Origin: Trichoplax adhaerens
Taxonomy: Eukaryota > Placozoa > Uniplacotomia > Trichoplacea > Trichoplacidae
DNA: 64,000 bases
Assembly: GCF_000150275.1 (NCBI RefSeq)
Contig: NW_002060946.1
Location: 7,111,855 to 7,175,854, forward strand
Direction of reading: 5' to 3'
How positions within the stretch are numbered: position 1 is the first letter of the stretch; every line of letters starts with the position of its first letter. Below the pieces are notes generated by a model, which saw nothing but the letters and a program-made list of their open reading frames with translations, was not told the DNA's origin and did no database searches. Shown piece by piece: positions 11,861 through 25,500 of the stretch. Position numbers and translations under genes: made by a program.

Positions 11861-13539
11861 AAGCTTATTGCGTTTAATTTTCTTCATTCTGTGATTTTGA
11901 CTAATATTCAAATCAGAATATTCATTTCAATGACATCGGAGCAAATAATTTAAGTATGCATATGCAACATTGCTATAAAATTTGAAAACTTTTAATATTG
12001 AATCTCACTTAATTAAATAATTAACAAAACTAGTTGGCAGCAATAGAACTTGATAAGATTCGATTATCGTCCATGTAATGAAAAATTAACGACAAACAAA
12101 TGTAGTCAGCATATCAGTGTTCTAGTCAAAAGGGTTATATCAGCAACATTTTAGAAGAAGTATATTGATTTAATTCTTCACTTGAGCCAAATTTAACCAA
12201 ATTCTTAGAACTATTTCAACCGCTGTAAATTAATCAAGATATATTACGATAAAATGGGTCATTAATTTTTCATTACATGGACGATAATCGAATCTTATCA
12301 AGTTCTATTGCTGCCAACATTTATGTGTATCATAATTTCAAAACTAAAATAGGTGTAGATCTTTATTTCATCACATAGTTTACCATATTATCAGCGATTT
12401 TCCTCTATGCACATTATACATACATCACGAACCAAAATTCATAATATAACAATACAAGGAAATTGTTGACATAAGAATACCTATACACTAACTAACAATA
12501 TTCTCGATAACAGTTTATAATGAAGCAAGTAAATACTTTCTTGCTGCACATACTATTTACTGTATTAGAGTCAGATAATAAAACATATGACTTATAGAAT
12601 AATTGTCATAAAATAACTATGCAGAAATTACTTTAAGTACGACCTGAGTAGGAATTAGATGAAATTGAGCCTCTTCTTACTATTTTTGGTTTATAGCTAA
12701 CTCTACCAATACATTAGGTAAATGATTTAAATTGAAATACATAGCCGCTATGCAAAGATTTATAAGTTGAAAATGAGACACTTTTGGCAACCTCTAATAA
12801 CTTTAATCTCCTAAAAATTCCATATTTTAATACTTCTATGCTGTATTAATGGGTCTAAAGCAATCATTCTAAATGTATTTTTAGATTATTTATTATTTAT
12901 AGTAAGCTCTATCTCGTTTACATAGGTATTCGAATTTACAGTCATGCAGTTCGGAATATATCGTGAATCTGCGACGTTTTAAGACTTACGGATATAGTGT
13001 TGCAAGGTTGTGAATAATTTACATTTGCTATGCAGACGATATTATAATCTAAAGTAAATCATGAACTTCTTAGCCATATTTAGAAATCTTAGTCTCGAAC
13101 CTGGAAGACTAAAATAATTCAGTTTGAGTCTAAAGAAGGAGAATTGTTGACACAAATATTATCAATCGATCGATTCTCCTGGGCAAGAGGATAGCTGTTA
13201 AATTTCCAAAGGACAAAAGTAATAGCTAGCAGGAGAATCAATTTATCATCATTTCCACAGCATAGTCAACACAATGATAACCTTAAATTGTATATTATAT
13301 TTTAATATAATTAGAGCTATTCAATCTAACATGATTCAAAACATCCGGTGGAATGTGAATATACAAACATAAATTATCTATGGCATTGTTTAATTGCAGT
13401 TTCACGGTTTCACAGAAATATAGATTATGGTAGCGGCAGTATATTGTCGATAATATTAGTAATGGCATTAGATACAGAATAGAAACGTACGAAAGGCAAA
13501 TAATCAAGATATTTAACAACAGATCTCCAGTAATATTCT
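11861..13539. other. Spacer between receptor 3' end and tail relic
   Basis: No transmembrane or other coding exon was found here, which is why the tail cassette at 10.5-11.7 kb is called partial. The stretch contains the large inverted-repeat element at 12033-12318. A weak 74-codon minus-strand frame at 13295-13519 has no family features. Confidence 0.5.
12033..12318. mobile_element. MITE-like foldback element with perfect 57-bp inverted arms
   Basis: The left arm 12033-12089 begins gttggcagcaatagaac and ends atgaaaaattaa. The right arm 12262-12318 is its exact reverse complement over all 57 bases. The 172-bp centre has no open frame of note. Perfect identity of the arms in otherwise diverged non-coding DNA points to a recent insertion of a non-autonomous element, or to a maintained hairpin. 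No clear target-site duplication was visible in the flanks (aaaacta to the left, atttatg to the right), so the class of element is not assigned. Confidence 0.75.
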
Positions 13540-16500
13540 TTAATTTATAATTTGATGAGAATGACTTGCTGATAATTTGTTTTCTGGAATCTCGTTGATA
13601 TTAATATCAGGTCCGATTAATGATTTCGATTTAGTCATTTTATTCACTGTATTGGCTTCATTGATTATGATTAGATCTTTATTACGATTTGATGATCGCT
13701 AAAATTGTTGAATAATTTGGATAATGGATTAAAAGAAGCGAATCTATGCAGCTTATTGAGTATCTAATCTACTGTTACCAGGTAATATAACGATCTACAG
13801 TATGATATTGGCCTATCTCGGCTTCCGCTATAGAGTAGTTATACATTTAAATTACCTTCTTTGACTTGGATTTATTATTACATCCAGAGGCTAAATATCA
13901 ATTTAAAAACAGGTTAGGCATCCAGTAGTCATGCTTACGATTAATGAATATCTTTTCAGTATTCAATTGAGTAGCATAAGACACGAAATAATCTATAAAA
14001 GTTTATCTCAACGCGATATAAAATTCTTCACTATCATAACGACAAAATTTTGATAAAGTATTTTACGTGGGGCTAGATTACTGCTGATATCCATAATACT
14101 CGCTTCCAGAAGCCTAACACACGATAATTCAGGCACGTTATATTATAATTGCTATCAAAGATAACTTCCTAAAAGCAGCCTCTTTGCTACAAGATACTAA
14201 CAGTTTGATAAAGTTTTCCATGGTCCAATACACGAGCATATCATGAGCTGTCATATTCAACTAATTTTGCGCTAACTATTTTATGATATATGATTTTATA
14301 TTGTAGTATCAAAAATGTTGAAACCCCTTTTAATTTTACCTGCATCAAATGGACGTGCAGAATGTGGTTCTTCTTCTTGTGAGGAATTCTTTGCTCCAGT
14401 TGCTACACCTTCTGTCGTTGACTTGAGTGGCTATGAAACCATTAAAATGAATGACATCATAAATATTTATAATTGAAGGATCAGAAGCATAGTATATTTC
14501 TTGAATAGAATTAGCAAAAATGTTAGACTACATCAAATAGTATAGCTAAATCATAGGATAAAGGCCGATAAAAGTATTAAAAACCCTTAGTAAGATACGT
14601 GAAAATCAGCTAAAAGTAGAATAATTCTCGAATAATTCTCTTTATTTTAAAGATTTTGCATCTTTAATACTACCTTAAGAGCGGTAGAAAAATCTCTATG
14701 CAATTTACTCGTAAGCCCATAACGGTTCATAAATCGGCGAAAGCCATTTCGAACCTAAGCCAGGATAGTATCAAGAGTAATTTCATATAATCACTTGTAA
14801 CTTATTTATCACTATTGCAAGTAAGGTATTAGACTTGATTATTTTTGATTTAGCATATTGTGATGTACATTAGAACTAAATACAATAGCTGCTTAAAAAT
14901 CTAATTCATTTAGTGCAAATTTTAATTAGAAGAGAAATGGAATACGACTATTGGCAACTTACCTCTGAATTGTAGACGCACTGTGATATAAAAATAAAAA
15001 CCCCCTAAAGAGTAGAAAAATCCTTACGGTAAGAAAATTTGGTTACAAGGCATAGGAATATAATGGATGAGCTCAGGAGGAAAATTCATCTGATGGGATC
15101 AAATTATAACATTTTATTGGTATTAATTTGTTATAATACCTGCAAGCCGTTCAATATCACGAATAAATATGCAAAGAAGACGGTATTATCATCGGCTGCT
15201 AAAAGACCAAATGTCCATGTTAAGCCTAGCAAAGGCATTAGAAGAATAATGGCTCTCGTAGCAGTCCTGAAGGAAAATAACTGTTATAAGACTTGACTCT
15301 TTTAAATTTATAAGCATTTAACTCTTAATTATGTTTCAATATTATGATAATACTAATTATCTCATTGACGATATTTCAATCTCAAATTTTAATTAAATAT
15401 CCTTATAATCAAGTAATTTAGCAATTTTACCTTAAATTTCTAAAATGTTGATTGCCAGTTCTAACGGCTACTGCTGCTGTTTTACTTATTGCAATTTTCG
15501 TAACAATCAGCATAATAATGAAATTGATCTATAATAAGGAAATTAATGAAAGTAATGTAAATAAGGAGCTATACTATCCTTAGAGCTATATTCCTTACTA
15601 TCCTTTTTAAATTTAATACAGTTTAGAATTGAATAGCAGAAAGGCAGTGTATCGTTAACAATTTAATTTTGAACAAAATCACGATAATTTTTTATTTATA
15701 CTACTCCAAATTAAAATAAAATATTGTGAAATATTATAGAAAAGAATGTCTTAAATAAGACACTTATTCCTTTTAAGCTTGAATCTGAGACAAAAGACAT
15801 GAAAGAAAAGTGATAATTGGATATTCTATTTTTATGATTTATTGTGATGTAAATGATTGCTAAATGATAATTGTACTCACCAAAATAATAACTATTGCAG
15901 GCCCTGCAAAGGCCCAAATAAGTCCATTACCTATAGAAAGCCAACAACTACGAAATAAATTAGTATTTTAGCATTTAAAATTAACATTTTATTTTGGATT
16001 TTCCAAGATTTTGACTTCTAGATACAATCTTATGCACGTTGTCCTTACTTTTAAAAATTGTACCAATTAGATCTCATTTTATTGTATGAGCTATACCTAG
16101 CAATTTAATTACTGGAAAGGATCGATATTATCAACAGAAATATAGTAAATGATGCAAGCATAGTTATATACAATCTGCTAGCCTTATAACTACAATCAAA
16201 AGTAAGGATAAGATAAATTCAATTAAATTTTGCAAATGCTATCAGGATATCGAAGCCTGAAGGCAAACTGAAAATCGGAAAGATCTAAAATCATAATACT
16301 GGATGCTAATACTAGCACAAAAATCGAACGATTCCATCCACATTTCCATTAGTTAATTCATGAATATATTTTAAGTAAATTATTATTAATGAATGATACA
16401 AGTACACCATCAAATTTAAAACTAATTCTACGAAGTTAAATGATATCTTATCTATCTGCAATATCAGCCAGAAAATAAAATTTCAGGTTATTCTTAGCAT

Positions 16501-19500
16501 TAAGTGATATTAGGACTCTTTATTACCTTCCATTAATTCCATAATCATGGTAGCGTATTGCTGCCGATAATCCTGTAATAATGATTGGAATTCCTACATT
16601 GTCATCACACACAATGTACAATAGTATAAATTATGAATTTTGCTGAAATTGAATGTATATGTTCAAGTGATTTTCATAACTATTGGAATAGCGAAGAATA
16701 CCAATGATTTTAAACTAAACATTTTACCCCATCCAATTGCACAGTAAAGGAGTGAACGGTCTTTTTCATCGAATACTGTTACAATTTGCAAATACAAGTG
16801 AAGGCCTTCTACCAACATCCACATAAAAACTGATAAATAGCATAGATGGAGACCAATAGCTAAGATCCTGCATAATATCTATAAAGGATTATTTTGAGAA
16901 TGCAATAATCTGATTCAGTCTCTCTTCTAGCCTTGATTGATTTATAACTAATAGTAATAATGTACCGGTACAGCTGAAACATTCATTCCAATTAGCAGAC
17001 ATATTTGAGCAAGAAAGAGCGCTAATATCAAATGCTTATGGATATTATATCTCTCTGAATTCAATCTAACGAGAAAGAAACAAAGGATCGGCTAAGAAAT
17101 TAATGCAAGTAAATAAGTGATCGCATATATATAACTCAGATAATAGACATAATGAATATATGCGTATACCAATTTACCTTAGCAAACCAAATAAGACCAC
17201 AGTTATAAACAGAAATATTTGCGATATACCGCAAAAAATGTAAGTTAAAACCTCCAAAATTTTCCTATCTTTTCGTGCAAGCTTGTGTAATTTTTTATAC
17301 ATAAAGGGAAATGCATTTATTCATAGCGTTTCTCAACTTTCTATCACATTAATAGATATCATAATAAGAGAAATTTATATTTCCCTATTTTTTACCTCTT
17401 GACCCGAAACTCTCATTAATACTGCAAATTGAGTTAAATGTCGGCAGTGGCAGACAGTATGTGTTTTGTTACTAGAAATTAGTTTACAACCGGTAGCAGA
17501 CCAACTCCCATCTTTCCTATAGTTATGGGATTGAAACCGTAGTATTCAGATATGGAGATGTTCTATTTTGTTGCAATATTTAAAAACTAGATAGCAGTAT
17601 CTATTTTCAGCATGATCAACATTTCTCCTAGTTACCTTACCCTATTGTAAAGTCCCAATGAACGCAAGTAACATTAATGGATGAAATATCCTAAGTCAAA
17701 GAATAGAAACAAAGTGCTAGCTTTAGAAAATGGTTTAAAATAACACAACTAATCACAATTCCCTCTGTGTTAGAGCTACAATATATATTTTATATTAGTT
17801 GCCTGTAACAATATTACTAAAAGTAGCTAATATGTATCATGTCAGTTGGCACAGCTACAGCATAGAGTATTGGGATATACCTACACGGAATCATTTTCTA
17901 TACAAATAATATCATATAGCACTACCGTTAACGTCATGATTATGCAAGCAAACACTGTTTTGTAAATAGATGCAAGCTTAAAACGATCAAGAAGTGGATA
18001 ACATAAAGATAAATAAATAGGCAAGATGAAAGAATAAAAATCCAAACTAGGTAGAAGTTAGAGTAGAATAAAATTATAGCTATGAAAAGCATCGTTTTAA
18101 CGCACTGTAAAAAGTAAAAACGGATAAAAAATATAATAGCTAGAATTTCGTCTTCTTGCGTATTTGTGGTATGAGAATATTAAAAATTTAAATTTCTAAG
18201 CCCAAACAAAAAAAAATTATTATTGGTAATTACTTAACTCATAATTGGTAGTACTTGCCTTAAGATGTGCCAGAGTAAATTGGAAGGGATAATCCCAACT
18301 TAGTCTACTTACTGGCAACGTTAAAGAACTTATAATATCAGAATTGATGATTTCTCCGGCTACATCAATGCTAAATAAAAATAAAATTTTTAGGCAGCAT
18401 ATACAGTCGATAGTATTATCCGTAAATTTTATTCGTGCTATGAATAAGCTATATTACTTCTACTCGTAGTAACATGTTAATATGCAGTACCTTCCTTCAT
18501 TAGGCCTTTTCAAATCTCTATTTATTAGGTGATTCAAGGTTGTATAATACGATGCAGCAACTGATATTGCACCAGATACTTTCCAAATTTTAAAATATAG
18601 AATATACATTAAATTGATACATGAAATTTCACATTTAGAGAAATACCGATAGTGATTATGTTACTTTGGCAGTAGAAGCTCCGATTACCATAAGTGTTAA
18701 GTACGGGAAAAGTGCTTCATAGTATGACTGCTTTCAAGCTGAAATATGGCATACACAAGCTACTACTGCAACTAGAAGCTTAATGGCATGAACTAGATTC
18801 TAATAGCTGCTACATAGGGATTAGATTATTTATACCATTCATATTGGACGCAGCATAGGAAGGCAAAATAAATTCATTAGCCAGTAACTCATTACCATAT
18901 AATCTTCTGAAAGTAGTTCGATAAGGGTTTCGAAGAAAATCTTGAACCCGAATCCGTTGAATATGGAATGCTGTAAAAAGCAATGTTAATATAAGTTGAC
19001 ATCGAAAGTGAAGAGCGTAATCCATATTCTCTATTGTGCCTTACCCTAATTATTATAGCACTTATGGAATACAATTATCTACAATTCGAGTATAAGTTTG
19101 ACTAAGAAACATATCTGCATAAGAAAATCATATTTTACTGTTTTCTTAAGATAAATGTAGTACTCGATAGCAAGTACTGATGAGGATATACTATTAAATA
19201 TGCGCATACAAGTTATTTACTTATTATATTTTTAAAATAAAATTTCAAGTTTAAAATGTAAGAGCAATGTAGAGTATAAATATTTACGATTTGGAGTCCT
19301 TTGAATTATATTTTTAAAATTATGAAGTAAGCGAGATACTTATGGATGCTATAACGACTAGTTGATGATACGAGTTTAAAGTACTACCATTAGTTTTTTT
19401 ATTATAAGAATGATGAAGTGATATATCCGATAATCTACTTAACCCTTCTTTCTGCTGTAAGTTTATATATCTAGATTACATACTCAATAAGTAAACATTG

Positions 19501-22500
19501 TAGATATACATACTACACTAATATCGATTTTTATAATATAAAATCAGACAGGCTTAGCAATTCTTGGATAACTTACTCATTTCAGGAGAGTTAACAATGA
19601 AAACACTTTCAAGTTCAAGATTTTCCGCTACTTGTGTAGTGTAAACGTGAGTAATCTTCATTAATCTCTTTAGATCTGTCAACTATGTAAGTAAAGAGAG
19701 TCAAGCTTCTATGGTAGTCAATGAAGATCATTCTGATGATCAATTTAATGAAAGTTAATTTCATAAGAAATATTACTCTATCAGCGGCTAAAACGATATT
19801 ATCCTTGCTAGTTAGATCGGTCATGACGTTGAAGAAATCCTAATGGATAGATCAACCGGAGATTATTCTATTACCAGAATTTTAACGTTATTGGTGTTAA
19901 ATTGTCATTGTTGATCCTAAATATTTCAATAGTAACTTAAATACTAAAAGCTACTATATTAGAATTAAACTAAAAGAAAGGCTAACTCCGAACTTTTTGG
20001 TATAATATTATTCTAAATTATACCAGTCGTAGTAGAGTAACTGGTAGAATTCTTCTATAAATATAGCTATTTATAATTATTAACAATAAAATTGCTATCA
20101 CAATACAGTATTAAAGGATACCCAATTCTTAATGTAGCAATCGTAAAACTTTTTAAACATCAAAATTAGTATCACTGTTTGAAAAATTATTGTTATGCTT
20201 CTACAATTTAGGTTACCTTAAAATAGCTTTCCTTGATTTCACATGATTCATTCTGAATTTTAACCATGAGTTGCAATCGATCCAAAATTCTTGCCGAAAA
20301 ATTAAGGTCTTGGCTAGTGATATTTTTCGAGCTTTTGAATACATTATGGAGCTCTTGTAATACTTGGATGCCTGTCGTAACGGGTTTCTCATTTTCGATT
20401 AGAGTTGACTAAGAAATTAGTGAAAAGATAATCGAAATTTTGGTAAATGATTATAAAATTCATTGAATGCAAACAATTTTGTTGGATATGGTAACCTACT
20501 ATAGAATAAAGAGCTTGAAACGCCGCGGACAGTCCAGTTTCTAAGTTACTAGCATTTATCCATGATGTAATTATTGATGTAGGCAAACTTGGTAAAGATT
20601 TTGAACTTGCCGGTGGTTCTATAAGATGAATTATAAACCAATAAATTAACTTACTGAGTAAGTCATGTATTAACCATTTATAAAACTATGTGTTGTTATA
20701 ATCGTTTCATTGACAGTTTGATCTAATTCTAAGTTTTGCAATTGCCATTATTTTTGAGTTATTATAGATTATATACGACAAAATGAATTATTAATTATAA
20801 TAAAATTAAGCATTGGAGAAACATTTGAGATAAAATCACCTCAAATATTGAATTTTATGGCTAAGGAAATAAAGTGATACGATATATTTAATGATCAGAA
20901 AAAATTAGATTAAGCCTCTAACTTACTGCATTTGATGTTGAAGTTTCTCGCTAATTTAATTTAAATTAAATAGAAAAGGTAGTTGGTTTATACTCATAAA
21001 GATGTAGTTATAGCTTAATATGAAAGTATAATTACAGTATCAATTCACAGCCCTAAATGATTAGCTTTTACGCTGCTGCAGCCAACGAAAACTAAAGAAA
21101 GTATAATCTAAGATTGGAAGCATACTTTATTCAAATAATATCGCCATTCTTACCTTTAGTGCTGGAAGGTACGAATAATGAAGAATTATTTGTGCATGTT
21201 ACAGATGACGCCATCACTATATCTATCAAAAATATATATGAAAGAATTTAGAGCGAATTCATTTTTCAAAATATGTGTGACATGCAATAGAAGATATTTT
21301 TAAACCAAAAGAATTAGCTGGGCAAGAAGACTCTAAAGCATAAAGAAATAGCTATTGATTAATGATATTATCCTTTAAATACGGACTTCGATCTATTGGA
21401 TATGTCTGTCCACTCCATTTAATTTGCAAAGATTTTAAGCACTCTAAGCATCAATAAATAATTTTTGATTAGTGATGCTATCCCTTAGTTATTGACGTCT
21501 ATCTTTTGGCATTATCTGTCAACTACATTTAATTTGCGAAGATTTCTAGCGCACTAAGATAAATCATCTCAGGTTATTATAACGAACATCGGTAAATATA
21601 TTATTAAGGTACATTATTATTTATGTCATCATTTAAACTAAACTTTAAAGTTATTATTAAAATAGCATGAAAGTGTAGAACAATAATTTTCTCAATTCTA
21701 TATTAGCTATAAATATAAAGCTCTTTTTATAGCATGATCAATTCCGAAACTTGCCCAAATGCTTTATAGCATTTTCATGATCCTGCTGAATCTCAGATAT
21801 TTTTTTTCATCCATTAAAATGAGAAAATATCTAAATTTTAGCATTAAATTGGAGTTAATACTCCATTCTAATCATCTGTAAAGATATTGAGTAGTACTGT
21901 AAAGAAAGATATGCCCAAGCTGATTTAACTGACTTTGCCACCGAAATTATCAGGGCATGAATTACGCCACCTTTTTAATTTGCTGATTAAGAAAACGCAA
22001 ATACGAGAGCAATAGCAACTAATCAGCCTTGTACGTAGGAGCGATCAAGTTTGATACAACCGCAATAATGTGAATAATCCCTATAATACAAAATTCTGCA
22101 GCTACCATACTGATATTATCGCGAAACGAATGAATTCCGATTATCACTATATAATCACAACAATGTGAATAATCACTGTAATATAAAATTCTACAGCTGT
22201 TATACTATATCAGCGAAATATGAAGGTATACCGGCTATCAATATATCAAATCAATGGCTTTCAACTACTTACCATTTGACTGAAAATAAATTTGGTTAAG
22301 TAGATTTAATTGCGGTTGAATGATAGGTAATAAGAGTAAAGGAAGTATCGTACTTAAAATCCAATTGTCACACACCGCTAGTGAAAAAGTAAATCTACAA
22401 ACGCCTCTTACTGACTTAAAGAGACGAGATCAGCTATATCGCGCAATAATTCAGTTCCGATAACCGAATACTATAGTATAGTTTTAGCGTCGCTAATAGA

Positions 22501-25500
22501 GTAGACGAGGTAGTCAGGAAATTACTACTATTTATTACTGAAGAAATCTTGATAGCCAAGACTATAGTCTTAACAATTCAATAGCAATTGAAAAATTAGT
22601 TGACTAACTAACCGAATACCAACTAAAATGTGGTCTTCAGGCATCAACCTTTTATAGTATAGTCAAAAACTCATGGTGCGCATAAAATAAAACTATCCTT
22701 CTACTCTAGAAACTATATTGTTTTTTATGTACCTTTCAAATTAGAATTTTTCCTGATAGTAACTAATTCATCTACGGCCGATAATGGTAACGAAATCTCG
22801 TATGGGCTGGTAGGTGAAATGTAAGTTACTCCATCTGAAAATATGAAATAAATATGTCTTAATATTATCATAAGGCGCAATACATTATCAACTATCAGCT
22901 GACAGCAGTAGTTACCTGAGTGTAAAAACTATCAATTATTTTACCTTCCATAATAGTGGTATAATCTGGAGCACTTTGGGTAGCAGTTGGGTCGATATAC
23001 GCTGTATTCAATTTTAAAAGTGATGAAATATCAGAAGATTGGACAACTAATATTTGGCTACTAGACGGTGTTTAATACTTGGCGACCCTAAGTTTGACAT
23101 TAGATCATTATCTGGAGAACGACTCCATGACAGAACACTAGTTGATTGAAAGCTATGAGTTTTTTCTAATTTAGGCAGCATTAATGAGAGATTATTAGAT
23201 TAGTAATTCCGTACTTAAAATGAGCATCACCCTATTACCAATACATAGTATTTATTTCCAAATTAGATATCAAATAAGATGATGTTGAATGGTATTAAAT
23301 GTGTCATAAAATGTCATATGGCTCCATGCATATGCATGCTCATCATACCTGTCCATTCATCGGATAGTACAGGAGTGCTTGAGCTGAGCAAATTGGCTGA
23401 CTTCACGACCTCTATGCTGGCATCAGGTAGCGTTTCTAATTCAATATTTTTGGGAAAAAATCAAATACTGTCTTAAATTTAATCCAATATATGCAAGAAT
23501 TTAAATTATCGTCACTATATTACCAATTACTAGACTTATTATGTCCTGATAATATCCGTTAACATCTCATCTAAGCCATTTAAAACTAAGTCTACAGGGC
23601 ACTGAATACTAATGATTGGATTATATCCTGATAGTATTCGTCGACAGTACTCATTAACATCTCATCTATACTATCTGAGACTAAGTGTACTCGATACTGA
23701 TTATTGGATTTAGTAGACATTTCTGCTCCGAATTTTGCTTACCATTAACCAAGCTACTAGTGATCGATAAAGTAGCCGATGCATGATATAATTCGCCATT
23801 CCAAAGCACAAGGTTTGCGGATACAGATGTCATAGAGGATGACTGCTTTTGAATAGTATTAGAACTACTTTGGCCACCTGCCTGCAGGCTGCTCCTTTCA
23901 AAGTTTACTAATTGTGTAACTTCCATCAAAGTCGTAGCAGCTATCGTAATTTGTTGAGCAGATGTATCGGAACTTAATTCAGGCTGTTCGAAATCAACAG
24001 TATACGAACTACTTATCTCTTGATCTACATGCATCGCCGATTCTGTCGAGGCTGCTACTAAAGAGGAAGTAATATCACTGGATTCTATAGCACTTAAAGA
24101 GATTGATGCTGTTTACAAGAAATGTATAATTATAAATTTTAGTAGTGTCAATTTAGCTAAATTACGAAATAAATAGTAAAGAAAATTGAGTAGATATACT
24201 TACGAAGAACGCTGAAATAGGAGGCATAAGTTGAAATGGCAACACTTGTAGGATCTTACAAACGAAAAGAATCATGATAAGAAACTAGTATTTGACAATA
24301 GGACGCATATTTGAATACTCCTACAGTACAATCTCTATTAGCGCGTATATATTCGATAAAACAATTATATTCATACATTTTTGGCAGATGTAATGAGCTC
24401 TAAACCCTTCAATTCCTTCGCAATGCACATCATACCAACCCCAAGCTTGCAATCGATAGGCATAGACCACACAATCTTGGTAGTAATAGTGAGGTTGATA
24501 ATATCCCCAATCAACATAACCGCTAGCTACCTCATTATCGATTATCCATCGATAGGCGGTTGGATTATTGGTTTCATCGATATCCCTTAAGCCAATCCAG
24601 TAATATTCATTTGTACTCATAATATCAATTAATAGCTGGCGTACATCTCTAGAATCTACTTTAACTAGACCTCCACCAGAAGATTGGCAAATTGAAGACG
24701 CAGAGGCGTATTTAATTATGCTTGATGTATCGACGACTTTATAACAAATATTGCTTAGCGAATACCATTCTGTGTCACCACAATCGCCAAAAGCTTTAGT
24801 TATAATCTCTATCAATTTTGATGCAATAATAATGTTAATGATTGTACAATTTCGCTAATCAAATTTTTGACGGAATAATATTGGCAATCATTATAGAAAG
24901 GGGTCACAAGTGATAGTAGTCATAATTGTAACAGCAGTAATATTTAAAATTGTATATCATTGCTTATATATCCCTTCACTAGTAATTTTACATATTCTAC
25001 CATTTTATTAGGTTTTTCGGTGGGTCAATTAGCTAGACTGTATCGATGCTTGCTTACGCTATATTGCTGCCAAAGCACTTGACTGTTATATGATACTAAC
25101 AACACTATTTTGAGCCGCCTTGTAGGCTAATATTCTTTGATAAAGTAAATCGCATGAGAAACCTGCAATGAACATCATAGTAGATCATCAATTATTAATT
25201 AAACTTTAGGAAAACTTTGTTATTTTGACCAGCTAAAGCATGCTTTAAATCTACAGCATGTGAAATTTAACTTGCCATTTCTTCGTTCACTATATCTAGT
25301 AGGTTTCTTACTGCAGTTGAATCACAAGAATACCTTTTCAGTGTTTTGTCAATTATTAGTATAGACTGACTAAGCTATCTAATAAACTGATAGAAATACT
25401 ACTGGTGATTAAGAATGGTAAGAGATAGTATATTCGAGTAGGTTAGAAATTTAAATTGGATTCATTTACGTCAAATTTGAAACAGGAAGAGCCACAAACA

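Noticed and set aside
15039-15296. 85-codon plus-strand frame
   Set aside because: It overlaps antisense the TM6/TM7 exon of the adhesion GPCR, whose reading is far better supported.
18660-18750. Possible extra GAIN exon (reads [16 protein letters not shown])
   Set aside because: No splice pair gives a phase that joins its neighbours, while joining 18836 directly to 18578 keeps the frame and the family pattern.
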